From an uncultured Eubacterium sp. (GTDB lineage Bacteria > Bacillota > Clostridia > Lachnospirales > Lachnospiraceae): a DNA stretch of 38,073 nt. The number at the start of each line of letters is the position of its first letter. The first letter of the stretch is position 1. Shown here in pieces: positions 1 to 7,358 of this stretch. A model generated the notes under the pieces. That model had not been told where the DNA came from. It saw only the letters and a program-made list of their open reading frames with translations, and ran no database searches. The position numbers and the translations under genes are program-made. The stretch covers positions 1 to 38,073 of the forward strand of contig CATLIX010000033.1 in the NCBI GenBank assembly GCA_949959185.1, written 5' to 3'.

Positions 1-782
1 AAGCATTTAACTGGAAATATGCTGGTTAAAAACAGCCTTGATAGTATATGAGCATCAAAAAAACGCTGTACTAGATTCTCAATTTCTCTAGTTGCTTCCT
101 CAATAGACTTTGAATTATCCAATTGTGACAAAGAATTAGAAATCTGTTCAACAAAGTTCTGATTGTGATTTAATTCCTTTTTCTTTTCCTCTCTCTCCAT
201 TATATGTTGCGCTTTTTGGGTTTGAAGAGAATAATACTTATCATCAAGATAACCACAAACATATTTATTTGTATTCTTTTTCCAATCTTTAATATATCCC
301 ACTTTATCAAAAGCGTCAGCTATTTTGTTCCACCCTTCATCCTGGTCGATATATTGGAACCTAAAAAGTAAAGGGGGTGTTATATTAAACTCTTTCCCCT
401 CTTTTGAAATACACGGCATTTTAACTCCAAAAATATCCATTAAGGAATTGCTATATTTATGAAATTCATCTGATTCAATTATACATAAATATTCGCCTTT
501 CGACTGCTCAAAAATTTGAAATTTTTTACCTTGCCGTATTATGACATATTGATTTTTCCCATATTGAAAAAAGATTAAATATGAAGATATAAGCTCTTTC
601 CAATCCTTTTCTATTCTTTTAAGTTCACACCCAAAAGTATAAAAAATGCTTTTGATGATTGAAGATTTTCCAGTCTTATTCCCACCTAAAATAATATTCA
701 ATCCTTTTGAAAAAGGAACTTCTAATGAACGTGACTCACTCTGACTGATTACAACCAGTTTTTTTATTATCAGCCTTTTCAT
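1..782 (-). CDS. ABC/SMC-like ATPase of defence operon (3' part outside window)
   Basis: The first ~260 residues of an ATP-binding protein; the gene runs off the left edge. The start is ATG at 782 behind GGAGG. A P-loop (GGNKTGKSS) lies at residues 33-41 after a short beta-rich N-terminus, the layout of AAA/ABC ATPases of the Rad50/SMC/OLD type. From about residue 190 the sequence turns charged and coiled-coil-like (EREEKKKELNHNQ), as in families with a coiled-coil insert between Walker A and the signature motif. Walker B and the signature are not in the window. It overlaps the 45-aa ORF by 47 nt and closes the operon with the DUF4297 gene. Inference: the NTPase sensor or motor of an antiphage system, possibly ABC-three-component-like. 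The exact subfamily cannot be decided from this part. Confidence 0.75.
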   Translation of the reverse strand, partial: MKRLIIKKLVVISQSESRSLEVPFSKGLNIILGGNKTGKSSIIKSIFYTFGCELKRIEKDWKELISSYLIFFQYGKNQYVIIRQGKKFQIFEQSKGEYLCIIESDEFHKYSNSLMDIFGVKMPCISKEGKEFNITPPLLFRFQYIDQDEGWNKIADAFDKVGYIKDWKKNTNKYVCGYLDDKYYSLQTQKAQHIMEREEKKKELNHNQNFVEQISNSLSQLDNSKSIEEATREIENLVQRFFDAHILSRLFLTSIFPVKC

Positions 783-873
783 TATTCTTTTCCTCCTCTC
801 TTTTTCGCATATTTCTTATTAAAAGTCGATATTTTTGTTCTATCTCAAATTTCTTTGCTGAATCTTTGCTCAT
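736..873 (-). CDS. 45-aa basic/charged protein nested between nuclease and ATPase genes
   Basis: A small ORF of 45 codons starting at ATG 873, inside the last 29 nt of the DUF4297 gene, and stopping at TGA 736-738, inside the first 47 nt of the ATPase gene. The peptide starts MSKDSAKKFEIEQKYRLLIR and is rich in K, E and N, with a predicted helix in its first 35 residues. Three overlapping reading frames at a gene junction suggest translational coupling. The GGAGG used by the ATPase gene lies within this ORF. Inference: it may be a small third subunit of the defence complex. The middle components I know of in ABC-three-component systems are larger, so the assignment is tentative. It could also be a coupling ORF only. 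Confidence 0.5.
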   Translation of the reverse strand: MSKDSAKKFEIEQKYRLLIRNMRKREEEKNNEKADNKKTGCNQSE

Positions 874-1945
874 AATACAACACCTCTATTAATGTTCTAT
901 CTAATGATTGCGACGAAAGCCCTTGTTTTAACAACTCATGCATACATTCTTTCTCTAAAACACTTGCATCATAAAAATCCCCCATACATTCAATATATGT
1001 AGAAATAACCTTTCGTAATGTAATGACAATTTCTTGGTACTTAAAATCATTCACATTAAGCCACCTTGAATCATGTAATGTTTTTGCAGATTCAATACAA
1101 TGCAATTCCTTATCCGTTAATCCTTGCGTTGATAAATACTTATAAAAATCTGTATAATTTCCCTTTTTGCTAATTGTTGAATTGATTTTATCATTTATTT
1201 TTGAAATTTCTATTCCTTTCTTATCCACTAAACTTTTGAAGCTAATAGGCGTTTTTATTTGTTCTGTACTCTTTTTTCTCACGTCATTTACCAGCTGTTG
1301 AAAAATAAGATGCGCCGTATCTGTTGGTATATTTTTATTTGCTAACTGGTCAAAAAACATACCTGATGTTTGCGTCGTATATGTTGATAATTGTAATTTA
1401 GATTTATGTACAAAAGTATTTTGAATAAATATATCAAATACACTATCAAAATTAGATGGTAATGAATCTACATATTCGTCCTTAATTCTTCCTTTAATCC
1501 TTTGATAGAGTTCATTATTTTCGACCGCAACTATTTTTCCATCTTCAATATATGACTGCCAAAGACGAACATCTTTATCATAATCGTTATTTGAAATGAA
1601 ATAGCAATGTGAACATTCTACTCCAAAATTCAAAAAATTGTAATATATAAACCCTAAAAAGGATTTTTTATATCCTCCACTTTTCTTTTTTTCTCGTTTT
1701 GATAACTCCGCAACCGTCCAATCTGAAGAATCTTCTTTCGTCTTAATTTGATAAAATTGGTACTCTTCTTTCTCTGGTATAAATTCTGCCATATCGTCAT
1801 GAAACTCACAAAACACAATACATTCTGCGTTATTTTCAAGTTGACCTATAATATGACACACAATCCAGTGAACTTGATACTCAAAACGATTATATGAACC
1901 AGAACCTGCCTGTTCCCTCTGTTCCAATTCAAGAACTTTACCCAT
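845..1945 (-). CDS. DUF4297 (PD-(D/E)XK dsDNA endonuclease-type) defence protein
   Basis: A 366-aa protein whose N-terminal ~170 residues match the DUF4297 pattern: a Gly/Ser-rich start followed by RFEYQ (20-24), FCEFHDD (45-51) and FYQIKTK (64-70). The acidic residues E47 and D50/D51 with Q66-x-K68 form the expected core of a PD-(D/E)XK nuclease. This domain is known from Cap4-type CBASS effectors and from several ATPase-coupled antiphage systems. The C-terminal ~200 residues are helical and unassigned; they may sense or dimerise. ATG at 1945 has an AAGGGGGG ribosome site. It starts 18 nt after the AbiEii stop and is followed by the 45-aa ORF and the ATPase. Inference: nuclease effector of a multi-gene defence operon. 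Confidence 0.8.
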   Translation of the reverse strand: MGKVLELEQREQAGSGSYNRFEYQVHWIVCHIIGQLENNAECIVFCEFHDDMAEFIPEKEEYQFYQIKTKEDSSDWTVAELSKREKKKSGGYKKSFLGFIYYNFLNFGVECSHCYFISNNDYDKDVRLWQSYIEDGKIVAVENNELYQRIKGRIKDEYVDSLPSNFDSVFDIFIQNTFVHKSKLQLSTYTTQTSGMFFDQLANKNIPTDTAHLIFQQLVNDVRKKSTEQIKTPISFKSLVDKKGIEISKINDKINSTISKKGNYTDFYKYLSTQGLTDKELHCIESAKTLHDSRWLNVNDFKYQEIVITLRKVISTYIECMGDFYDASVLEKECMHELLKQGLSSQSLDRTLIEVLYYEQRFSKEI

Positions 1946-1963
1946 TCTGTATCCCCCCTTTGT

Positions 1964-2860
1964 TCATCTGTTCCATTTCTGTTTGAAAGTCCAATTCTTC
2001 TTCCACTCTTCTTCATCCACTATCGCATCAAACACAGGCTCAATGAAAGTCTGAATCTCCGCAATTATTACCTCAAATTCAAGCGTAACATCTTTCATAT
2101 TTTTCAAAAAATATCTCCACCGCTTCTGCATATCTTCATCTTCGGAAAGTGCCAGAATACGCTTAAAGCTATCTCTGTCATAAGGCGTTTCTCTTTTCTT
2201 CAATGTTTCAAAAATTGCCGCCCGTAGCTTCGCTCCCTCAAAATCGAATGTTCTTGCCAGATAATATATATCGTAAAAGTCTTTCATCCTGCCAGTCAAT
2301 TCAAATCGTTGCAAAATAGCGTCAAATTTCTCTGCTATCGTACTTTCCAAAGAATACGTTTTTATCACTGGCTTTTCAAAATCTGGAAGCTGTGTATTGA
2401 TTCTTCTTTCCTCCGCTTTTGGCACAATAATATCTCCCACACCAATATCCACATTAAACGGCACACGGACATTTTTTATCTGACCGATAATTTGAGTGCT
2501 GATGCCGTGGTATTTCCTCTGTGGGGAAATTTCTTCAAATCCCTTTGCTGTCATGGAAACAAAGTCATTTCCTGTTGATGTCTCAATAATCTTACCAATC
2601 ATACTTTTTACATCTTCTATGGAATTGGAAAATCCACGAAGCAGGAAATCAACATCTATCGTTGCGCGGCTTTCAAAATTAGTAAGCGTATAGATGAACA
2701 ATCCGCCTTTCAGAATAAGATTGTCTTCATAACCAGATTTTGAAAGTTTCCGCAAAAATTCCTCCTGCATAAACAACTGCAAACACTGTTGATAGCTGAT
2801 TCCAGAAATCTTAGCTTTGTTTTTCAATTTCGCAAGAACGGACGCTGCCTTATCTGCCAT
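1964..2860 (-). CDS. abiEii: AbiEii/AbiGii-family nucleotidyltransferase toxin
   Basis: A 298-aa protein of the AbiEii family, the toxin of type IV AbiE toxin-antitoxin systems, which act as GTP- or tRNA-directed nucleotidyltransferases. Visible motifs, counted from ATG 2860, are LKGG at 50-53, the catalytic DVD at 69-71 (TIDVDFL), and the downstream family motif TIAEKFDAIL...RMKDFYDIYYL that supplies a lysine and aspartates. Length is normal. The start chosen is the ATG that overlaps the abiEi stop as TAATG; GTG at 2869 in the same frame is less likely. GGAG lies about 10 nt upstream. Overlap with the antitoxin gene implies co-translation. The DUF4297 gene follows only 18 nt downstream, so toxin and nuclease probably share a transcript. 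Confidence 0.92.
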   Translation of the reverse strand: MADKAASVLAKLKNKAKISGISYQQCLQLFMQEEFLRKLSKSGYEDNLILKGGLFIYTLTNFESRATIDVDFLLRGFSNSIEDVKSMIGKIIETSTGNDFVSMTAKGFEEISPQRKYHGISTQIIGQIKNVRVPFNVDIGVGDIIVPKAEERRINTQLPDFEKPVIKTYSLESTIAEKFDAILQRFELTGRMKDFYDIYYLARTFDFEGAKLRAAIFETLKKRETPYDRDSFKRILALSEDEDMQKRWRYFLKNMKDVTLEFEVIIAEIQTFIEPVFDAIVDEEEWKKNWTFKQKWNR

Positions 2861-3468
2861 TACAACCACACTCCAATCAAATCCTTTACACGCTTTTGCA
2901 CCCGCAAAGTCTTTGCGTACTGCATAAGGTTCGGAATATTTTTCTTCTGGTCTTTTACATAGCCCTGTATTGCCTTATTAAAAATCTCTTTATCCATCTT
3001 ATTCATATTCCTCAGCACATCGCAAATGGTACGGTCACGGTCATAAATATGAACTTCTTGGAAGTCAATTTCCCCTTTTGTTTTTCCAATGGAAAGCAGC
3101 TCTGGCTCAACCCGATAAGCCTTAATAAAAGGATAATCTATATTTGTACGCTTTCTGGAAGTATTTTTGTCAATGGTAATATTCCATTCAGCGGGATTCC
3201 TGTCACTGTATCTATAATAGAAAAGGGCTGTTTCCATACAAAGAACTGCATCAGGGAACAGGCGGTTGACAATAACCACCTCACTCGTACCATAGTCATC
3301 CACCCAATGGTAACAGCCCCTTTTTATTCTTTCAATCAATCCTTGTTCCAGCATACGTTGAATATCTCTATAAAACAATTTTTCATTTGTAAGCTGTGCT
3401 GTTGTCATTACGTAGCCATAATCAGAAAATATTTTGCTTAGTATTCTTATATCATTTTGTGTTAGCAT
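2860..3468 (-). CDS. abiEi: AbiEi-family antitoxin / autorepressor
   Basis: A 202-aa protein of the AbiEi antitoxin family. The N-terminal ~60 residues form a winged-helix-like segment (LTQNDIRILSKIFSDYGYVM, then a second helix and KRGCYHWV). The C-terminal domain has the family pattern with PDAVLCMETALFYY and VHIYDRDRTICDVLRN. I chose ATG 3468, which has AAGGAGG at ideal spacing; an in-frame ATG at 3489 has no ribosome site and lies in a leader hairpin. Known AbiEi proteins repress their own promoter by binding repeats and neutralise AbiEii without a stable complex (type IV). The gene is first in the transcription unit starting near 3580 and overlaps abiEii by one base. Confidence 0.92.
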   Translation of the reverse strand: MLTQNDIRILSKIFSDYGYVMTTAQLTNEKLFYRDIQRMLEQGLIERIKRGCYHWVDDYGTSEVVIVNRLFPDAVLCMETALFYYRYSDRNPAEWNITIDKNTSRKRTNIDYPFIKAYRVEPELLSIGKTKGEIDFQEVHIYDRDRTICDVLRNMNKMDKEIFNKAIQGYVKDQKKNIPNLMQYAKTLRVQKRVKDLIGVWL

Positions 3469-3481
3469 TATTTCCTCCTTC

Positions 3482-3530
3482 TGACGCATTTACTGCGTCA
3501 TTCAGGTAGATTTGGAAGTTTACTTCCAAA
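3482..3530. promoter_or_regulatory. Two perfect inverted repeats in the abiE 5' leader
   Basis: TGACGCA (3482-3488) pairs with TGCGTCA (3494-3500) over a 5-nt loop just upstream of the abiEi ribosome site. TTTGGAAGT (3511-3519) pairs with ACTTCCAAA (3522-3530) over a 2-nt centre. Both lie between the transcription start region and ATG 3468. They could be antitoxin operators or RNA stems that tune translation; the near-absent loop of the second favours a DNA-binding palindrome. Confidence 0.55.
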
Positions 3531-3570
3531 CTTTCACCTCTGCACTAAAATACGCATAAATTTTTTATCG

Positions 3571-3667
3571 CTTGTGTGCTTTACTACATTATATCTATTC
3601 AACGCAAAAAAATCAAGCGAATCAAATCGAACAACTTCAAATCTTATACTTGTGTGCTTTACTACAT
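3571..3667 (-). promoter_or_regulatory. abiE operon promoter with duplicated 19-bp element
   Basis: On the minus strand, TTGATT (3611-3616) and TATAAT (3588-3593) are separated by 17 bp, a near-consensus sigma-A promoter firing toward abiEi. The 19-bp sequence CTTGTGTGCTTTACTACAT occurs twice as an exact direct repeat, at 3571-3589 (overlapping the -10 and the start point) and at 3649-3667 (upstream of the -35). The position suggests operator sites for AbiEi autorepression. Confidence 0.7.
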
Positions 3668-3715
3668 AAAATCAGACCTACTTGTCCACAATAAAACAAA
3701 TAGGTCTGACACAAT

Positions 3716-3937
3716 TTAACCTGCTATATCAAATCTCGTTGAAGCAATGCCATATATAGTTATCGTTCTTTCCGTATCTCTAACTTCGATAGAATAAGGC
3801 TTCCCGACATTCCCCGCATCTTCATTTTCATCATACTTCTTTATCCTCTCAAACGTCGAAAAGCTATGTATCGGAAATCCCACCGTATCATGCCCGTCCC
3901 AAAATACAGTAAGTGGAACATTACCGCTGCTTCTCTG
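3716..3937 (-). pseudogene. C-terminal fragment of unknown gene cut at element boundary
   Basis: An open frame of about 73 codons ending at TAA 3716. The peptide contains SGNVPLTVFWDGHDTVGF, then a soluble acidic stretch, ending ASTRFDIAG. I do not recognise the family. Its 5' end runs straight into antisense cotJC sequence at about 3937, so the authentic N-terminus is missing. It is probably a remnant of the foreign segment that carries the defence genes. The codons beyond 3937 on this strand belong to cotJC and are not real coding. Confidence 0.45.
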
Positions 3938-4354
3938 GGTACAGAAGAACTGGCTCACATGGAAATGATTTGCACTATCGTCTATCAGCTTACCAAAGAC
4001 CTGTCACCGGAAGAAATCAAAGCATCCGGTTTTGACAAATATTATGTGGACCATACACTGGCACTGTGGCCCCAGGCAGCAGGCGGAATCCCCTTCAATG
4101 CCTGTGAGTTCCAGTCCAAAGGCGACCCCATTACCGATTTGACTGAAGACCTGGCGGCAGAACAGAAAGCCCGCAGCACCTACGACAATATCCTGCGTCT
4201 GGTAAAAGACCAGGAAGTTGCAGATCCTATCCGGTTCCTGCGCGCCCGTGAAATCGTTCATTTCCAGCGGTTTGGCGAAGGCCTGCGGATTGTGCAGGAT
4301 AACCTGGACTCCAAAAACTTCTATGCGGCAAATCCCGCCTTTGACTGCAGATAA
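3938..4354 (+). pseudogene. cotJC: cotJC fragment: manganese-catalase-like spore coat protein, 5' end lost
   Basis: The 138 residues from GTEELAHMEM to AANPAFDCR match the C-terminal two thirds of CotJC/Mn-catalase proteins. The di-manganese ligand region EELAHMEM is present, but the first ~55 residues, with the earlier metal ligands and the YGGPDGE-type segment, are absent. The frame continues upstream to an ATG at 3866, but that part is unrelated sequence. CotJC proteins belong to the spore coat and normally follow cotJA and cotJB, neither of which is here. The break at 3937/3938 coincides with the end of the AT-rich defence segment. The gene is almost certainly non-functional. Confidence 0.85.
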
Positions 4355-4385
4355 CAGCATCCGCATAAAAACGCATTTACAGCAA

Positions 4386-4421
4386 CAGAGGACTGTCAGA
4401 AAATTTCTGACAGCCCCCTGT
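4386..4421 (+). terminator. Stem-loop after the cotJC fragment
   Basis: CTGTCAGAAA (4393-4402) and TTTCTGACAG (4404-4413) form a perfect 10-bp palindrome around one base, extended outward by a partly paired ACAG...CTGT. It follows the cotJC stop by about 35 nt. Only a weak T-rich tail follows, so termination is likely but not certain. Confidence 0.5.
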
Positions 4422-4429
4422 TCTTCTGA

Positions 4430-5099
4430 ATCAGGGGCGTTGGCATATTCATATCCGGAGGTGGGAAGTCACTCCGTTATAATCCGCTGCTCCAGCTCCT
4501 GTATGGGCTGATTTGTACCCGTTCCGGAAAAAATTGCCCAGGTCGACGCAGGCACAGTATATTCTTCAAACTCCCCGCCTGTTTTTGTACTGGAAACGGC
4601 GATAAAATATTTCCACTGTTCCTCATCATTGCAGGCACTCACGCCTAAAAGTCCCATTGGCGGCGTATCCATCATTCCTGCCAGTTTCTGTATGGTTCCA
4701 TTTGCAGACAAATCCTGCTACATTTTTGGCACAACCATAAAATTAGTTTCGATTTCCTTATCAAGCGGCGCAGATACGCCCGCAGTCTTAACGGATGACG
4801 GGGCTATCCCGTGAAAAGCCTGAAACGCCCTGTTAAATGCAGTCGGGGGACTGATAGCCGTACTTCTCTGCAATATCAATAATCCGTTCCTCCCCACCCT
4901 GCAGGTCCACCGCCGCTAAAGACATTTTTCTTCTTCGGATATACTCTGCCAGAGGAATACCGGCCATGTAAGTAAACATCCTCTGATAGTGATAAGCGAA
5001 ACAGCAGGCAATCCGCCCAAGCTGTTCATAATCAATTTCATCTGTCAAATGTTCCTCAATATAATTCATGCTCTGGTTTAATTTTTCGACCCATTCCAT
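4430..5099 (-). pseudogene. AraC-family regulator with GyrI-like effector domain, decayed
   Basis: Starting at ATG 5099 (AAGGAGG upstream) is an AraC/XylS helix-turn-helix (WVEKLNQSMNYIEEHLTDEI ... YGYQSPD). At about 4836 one extra base shifts the frame; the new frame continues as FNRAFQAFHGIAPSSVK, the second HTH and linker. A TAG stop then interrupts at about 4720 (VVPKM-stop-QDLSANG). The effector-binding domain (MGLLGVSACNDEEQW, YTVPASTWAIF) follows, and a TGA at 4469-4471 replaces the tryptophan normally found before LPTSGYEY. Homology ends at about 4430, so the last ~20 residues are gone. Three separate lesions rule out a functional gene. Intact relatives regulate small-molecule or drug responses. 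Confidence 0.85.
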
Positions 5100-5420
5100 G
5101 AAATACCTCCTTATCCGCACATACAGTACTTTGTGGACATATATTTGTCTTTATCATTATAATTCTTATTCTTAAATTTATCCTCTCTATCTCTGCACAA
5201 AAAAGAGAGGCGGCAGGGTTTGTTTCCTCAATCAATGCCCTATATCATATGGGAAATCCACGCACTTTACAGAAAGAATGCGCCTGCGCATCCCGCCCGG
5301 AGGGCTTTATCTTATAGAAAATCTATATACTTAGTACTTCACAGTAACACAGTGGTTCCTATAGGATAAAAAACCGCCACTCTGCAACAAGTGACGATTC
5401 CTTTTCTGATTATTTCATTG
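5100..5420. other. Intergenic gap, no gene seen
   Basis: About 320 bp between the AraC pseudogene and the decayed toxin gene. I see no credible ORF, tRNA or strong hairpin. AT-rich stretches at 5130-5190 and 5310-5330 could hold the former promoter of the AraC gene. Confidence 0.4.
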
Positions 5421-5742
5421 TTACCGTACCAGCCATCCATAATCCTGCCTGCAATCCACTACATAATCTGCATAAACAATATCATCCACAACCTGGAAGA
5501 TTATCATATACCGTTTTTCAAACATGATAAACCGATAAGCGTTTCCGGGTATATATTCCCCTGTGTGTGAGCCACGAACATCTCTGCGGCATAATTTCCT
5601 GTGAATTTGCGGCTTTTTCAAATTCTGCGGTCAGCTGTTCCGCAGCTTCCGGGTTCACCTGCGCCAAAAATCCAGCATGGGAAACCAGCATCTGCGTTGC
5701 CCGTTCTGACACAATGACATGGTATCTATTCCGCTGTTCCAT
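5421..5742 (-). pseudogene. ParE/RelE-superfamily toxin, frameshifted
   Basis: From ATG 5742 the frame gives NRYHVIVSERATQMLVSHAG and continues to MPQRCSWL, a typical ParE-like N-terminus. The rest (TGEYIPGNAYRFIMFEKRY, then the C-terminal strand with DYVVDCRQDYGW) is in another frame down to the stop at 5421. At about 5568 the DNA reads CTCACACACAGGGG where CTCACAGGGG would keep the frame, so a 4-nt CACA expansion explains the break. The start overlaps the end of the antitoxin gene by 17 nt, the usual order for these modules. Ribosomal-type RNase (RelE) or gyrase-type (ParE) activity cannot be told from sequence. Sequencing error is possible but less likely given decay on both sides. Confidence 0.8.
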
Positions 5743-6012
5743 GACCTGCCGCCTCTCTGACTGCATTACGCATCATTGCAGCTGCTTCATCAACGGAATA
5801 ACCTTTACTGCCACGCATTCTGTCCTCCTGGGCTGCTAAAAGTTCTTCTCGGAGCCTCAGCATCTTTTCCCTGCGGTTATACGTCCCAATATCCATAACA
5901 CCCAAATCCCCTCGCCATTTTTGGTAAGGAAAACCGGCTCTGCAGTCTTTCTGCACTGCTCGGCAATCTTATTGTAATTCTGTCTGATTGCCGCTGACGG
6001 ACGAATATTCAT
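5726..6012 (-). pseudogene. Phd/YefM-type antitoxin, frameshifted
   Basis: ATG at 6012 opens a frame reading MNIRPSAAIRQNYNKIAEQC and on to PVFLTKNGEG, the DNA-binding N-terminus of Phd/YefM antitoxins. It then shifts. The remainder (VMDIGTYNRREKMLRLREEL ... YSVDEAAAMMRNAVREAA) is in the next frame to TAG at 5726. The break lies in a G run (GAGGGGATTTGGG, near 5905) where one missing G would account for it. The C-terminal part is the toxin-neutralising helix region. Partner and overlap are as expected for a type II module, but with each gene broken once the module should be inactive. Confidence 0.8.
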
Positions 6013-6153
6013 AGCGGCACCTCCTCAAATCAAACATAGTAATATTCTATCCATGTTATATCCATTTCATGTAATGAAGTCAACAGAGTAACGCATTTTA
6101 CAAGCCCGGCGTAACGGATTCATGAGACAGTTCGCACCTTTTCCTGACTATGC

Positions 6154-7356
6154 TCAGCCAATCCCGCACAGCTCATCCAGAGAATCCAGAACTTCTTTGA
6201 TTTCTCTGCTGCCTCCCGGACGGCTTTTTACCAGATTTTCAATTTCTTTCCGCACATTGCGCATATCTTCCACCTGATGTTCGATTCCGCCCCGCAGCTT
6301 CTGGCGGCGTACCAGAAGCTCATGCTTCACTTCCACCATTTCCTTCGGCTCCAGCAGCGCCCTGGCCTGATGAATCCAGATTTTGGCGTCATACAGCTTA
6401 TACTGTTTGAGCTGGCGGATTAATTTGTCGTTAAAATACTCCAGGTCGTCATTGGTACGCTGGTATTTCTCCCGTTCTTTTACCGCTTCCAGATACTGGT
6501 CCCAGATATAGCCCAGTTCATAGGCATTTTTTACATGGTATTTCTCACAGGCATAATCCACCGCATTTGTTACATTCACATATTTGAACTTTACCTTGTT
6601 CATCAGCACAATGGCGCGGTTGATATTGGCCTGGGATTTCTTCTTCTCCATTCCGTCATTCTGAAGGCGCCAGACCATAAGGCCGCCGGCGGCCCCCGCA
6701 ACCAGAGCAGCTATAAAAAACGGCATGATAATGTCAAATTTCATCACGGTTCCCAGTATGACAATCACTGTAGCTGCCACAACGAATAATCCCAGCAGTC
6801 CAAACAGCAGTCTGCGCAGAATTTTTTCTTCCTGCTCCAGAGATTCCTGGTAATAGCGCCATTCTTCCCGTTCTCCCTCCAGGTACTGCATATCCCGTTT
6901 CACCACAGTCTGATAAGATTCATTTTCCTGAAGGCGGCGGATGATTTCCGGCATTTCCCCTTCCAGCTGCTCCATCTGGGCAAACTGGCTGTCGGAAATG
7001 GTTTTGGCCTTATTCAGATACGCGTCTCTGGCCTCATTCAGATTCACAACGTTCTGGGCCGTTTCCTGAATCTTTGCAAACTCAGGCTCCGGAAGATTCT
7101 CAATCATCTGAATGTCGGTAAGATAATCCGTGACAATTTTATATTCCCGCTTTGTTTCTTCCAGGTTTTTCGCCGCATCCTTAATCTGCTCGCAATATTC
7201 CGAGGCAAGATTTTTTTTCGGCTCTTTCGGCTTCGGCCCTTTTGATTCCTTCTGCTTCTTCCTGGTCTCCTGCTTCGGTCTGGCCGGAACCTCCCCTTCA
7301 AATTCCAGTATTTCCTCTACATATTCCGGTTTTTTCTTTTTTCTGAATAATCCCAT
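6154..7356 (-). CDS. Coiled-coil membrane protein of the DUF5716/DUF5717 operon
   Basis: A 400-aa protein of unknown function. The N-terminal ~50 residues are very basic (MGLFRKKKKPEY, then many K/P). Residues ~55-180 and ~240-390 are long charged helices with heptad character. Between them, about 183-232, are two adjacent membrane segments (LLFGLLGLFVVAATVIVILG and IIMPFFIAALVAGAAGGLMV), so both coiled-coil arms should lie on the same, probably cytoplasmic, side. It is the last gene of a four-gene operon and starts 2 nt after the upstream stop. Context suggests it anchors the Hsp70-like/DUF5717 complex at the membrane. No catalytic motif is seen. Confidence 0.8.
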   Translation of the reverse strand: MGLFRKKKKPEYVEEILEFEGEVPARPKQETRKKQKESKGPKPKEPKKNLASEYCEQIKDAAKNLEETKREYKIVTDYLTDIQMIENLPEPEFAKIQETAQNVVNLNEARDAYLNKAKTISDSQFAQMEQLEGEMPEIIRRLQENESYQTVVKRDMQYLEGEREEWRYYQESLEQEEKILRRLLFGLLGLFVVAATVIVILGTVMKFDIIMPFFIAALVAGAAGGLMVWRLQNDGMEKKKSQANINRAIVLMNKVKFKYVNVTNAVDYACEKYHVKNAYELGYIWDQYLEAVKEREKYQRTNDDLEYFNDKLIRQLKQYKLYDAKIWIHQARALLEPKEMVEVKHELLVRRQKLRGGIEHQVEDMRNVRKEIENLVKSRPGGSREIKEVLDSLDELCGIG

Positions 7357-7358
7357 TT

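Noticed and set aside
1-873. Firm naming of the nuclease/ATPase module as an ABC-three-component system
   Set aside because: Walker B and signature motifs lie outside the window and the small middle ORF does not match a middle component I can name, so only similarity is stated.
3571-3667. Possible CRISPR-like repeat pair (19-bp exact repeats 78 bp apart)
   Set aside because: Only two copies, a too-long spacer and a fit to promoter/operator positions; no cas genes.
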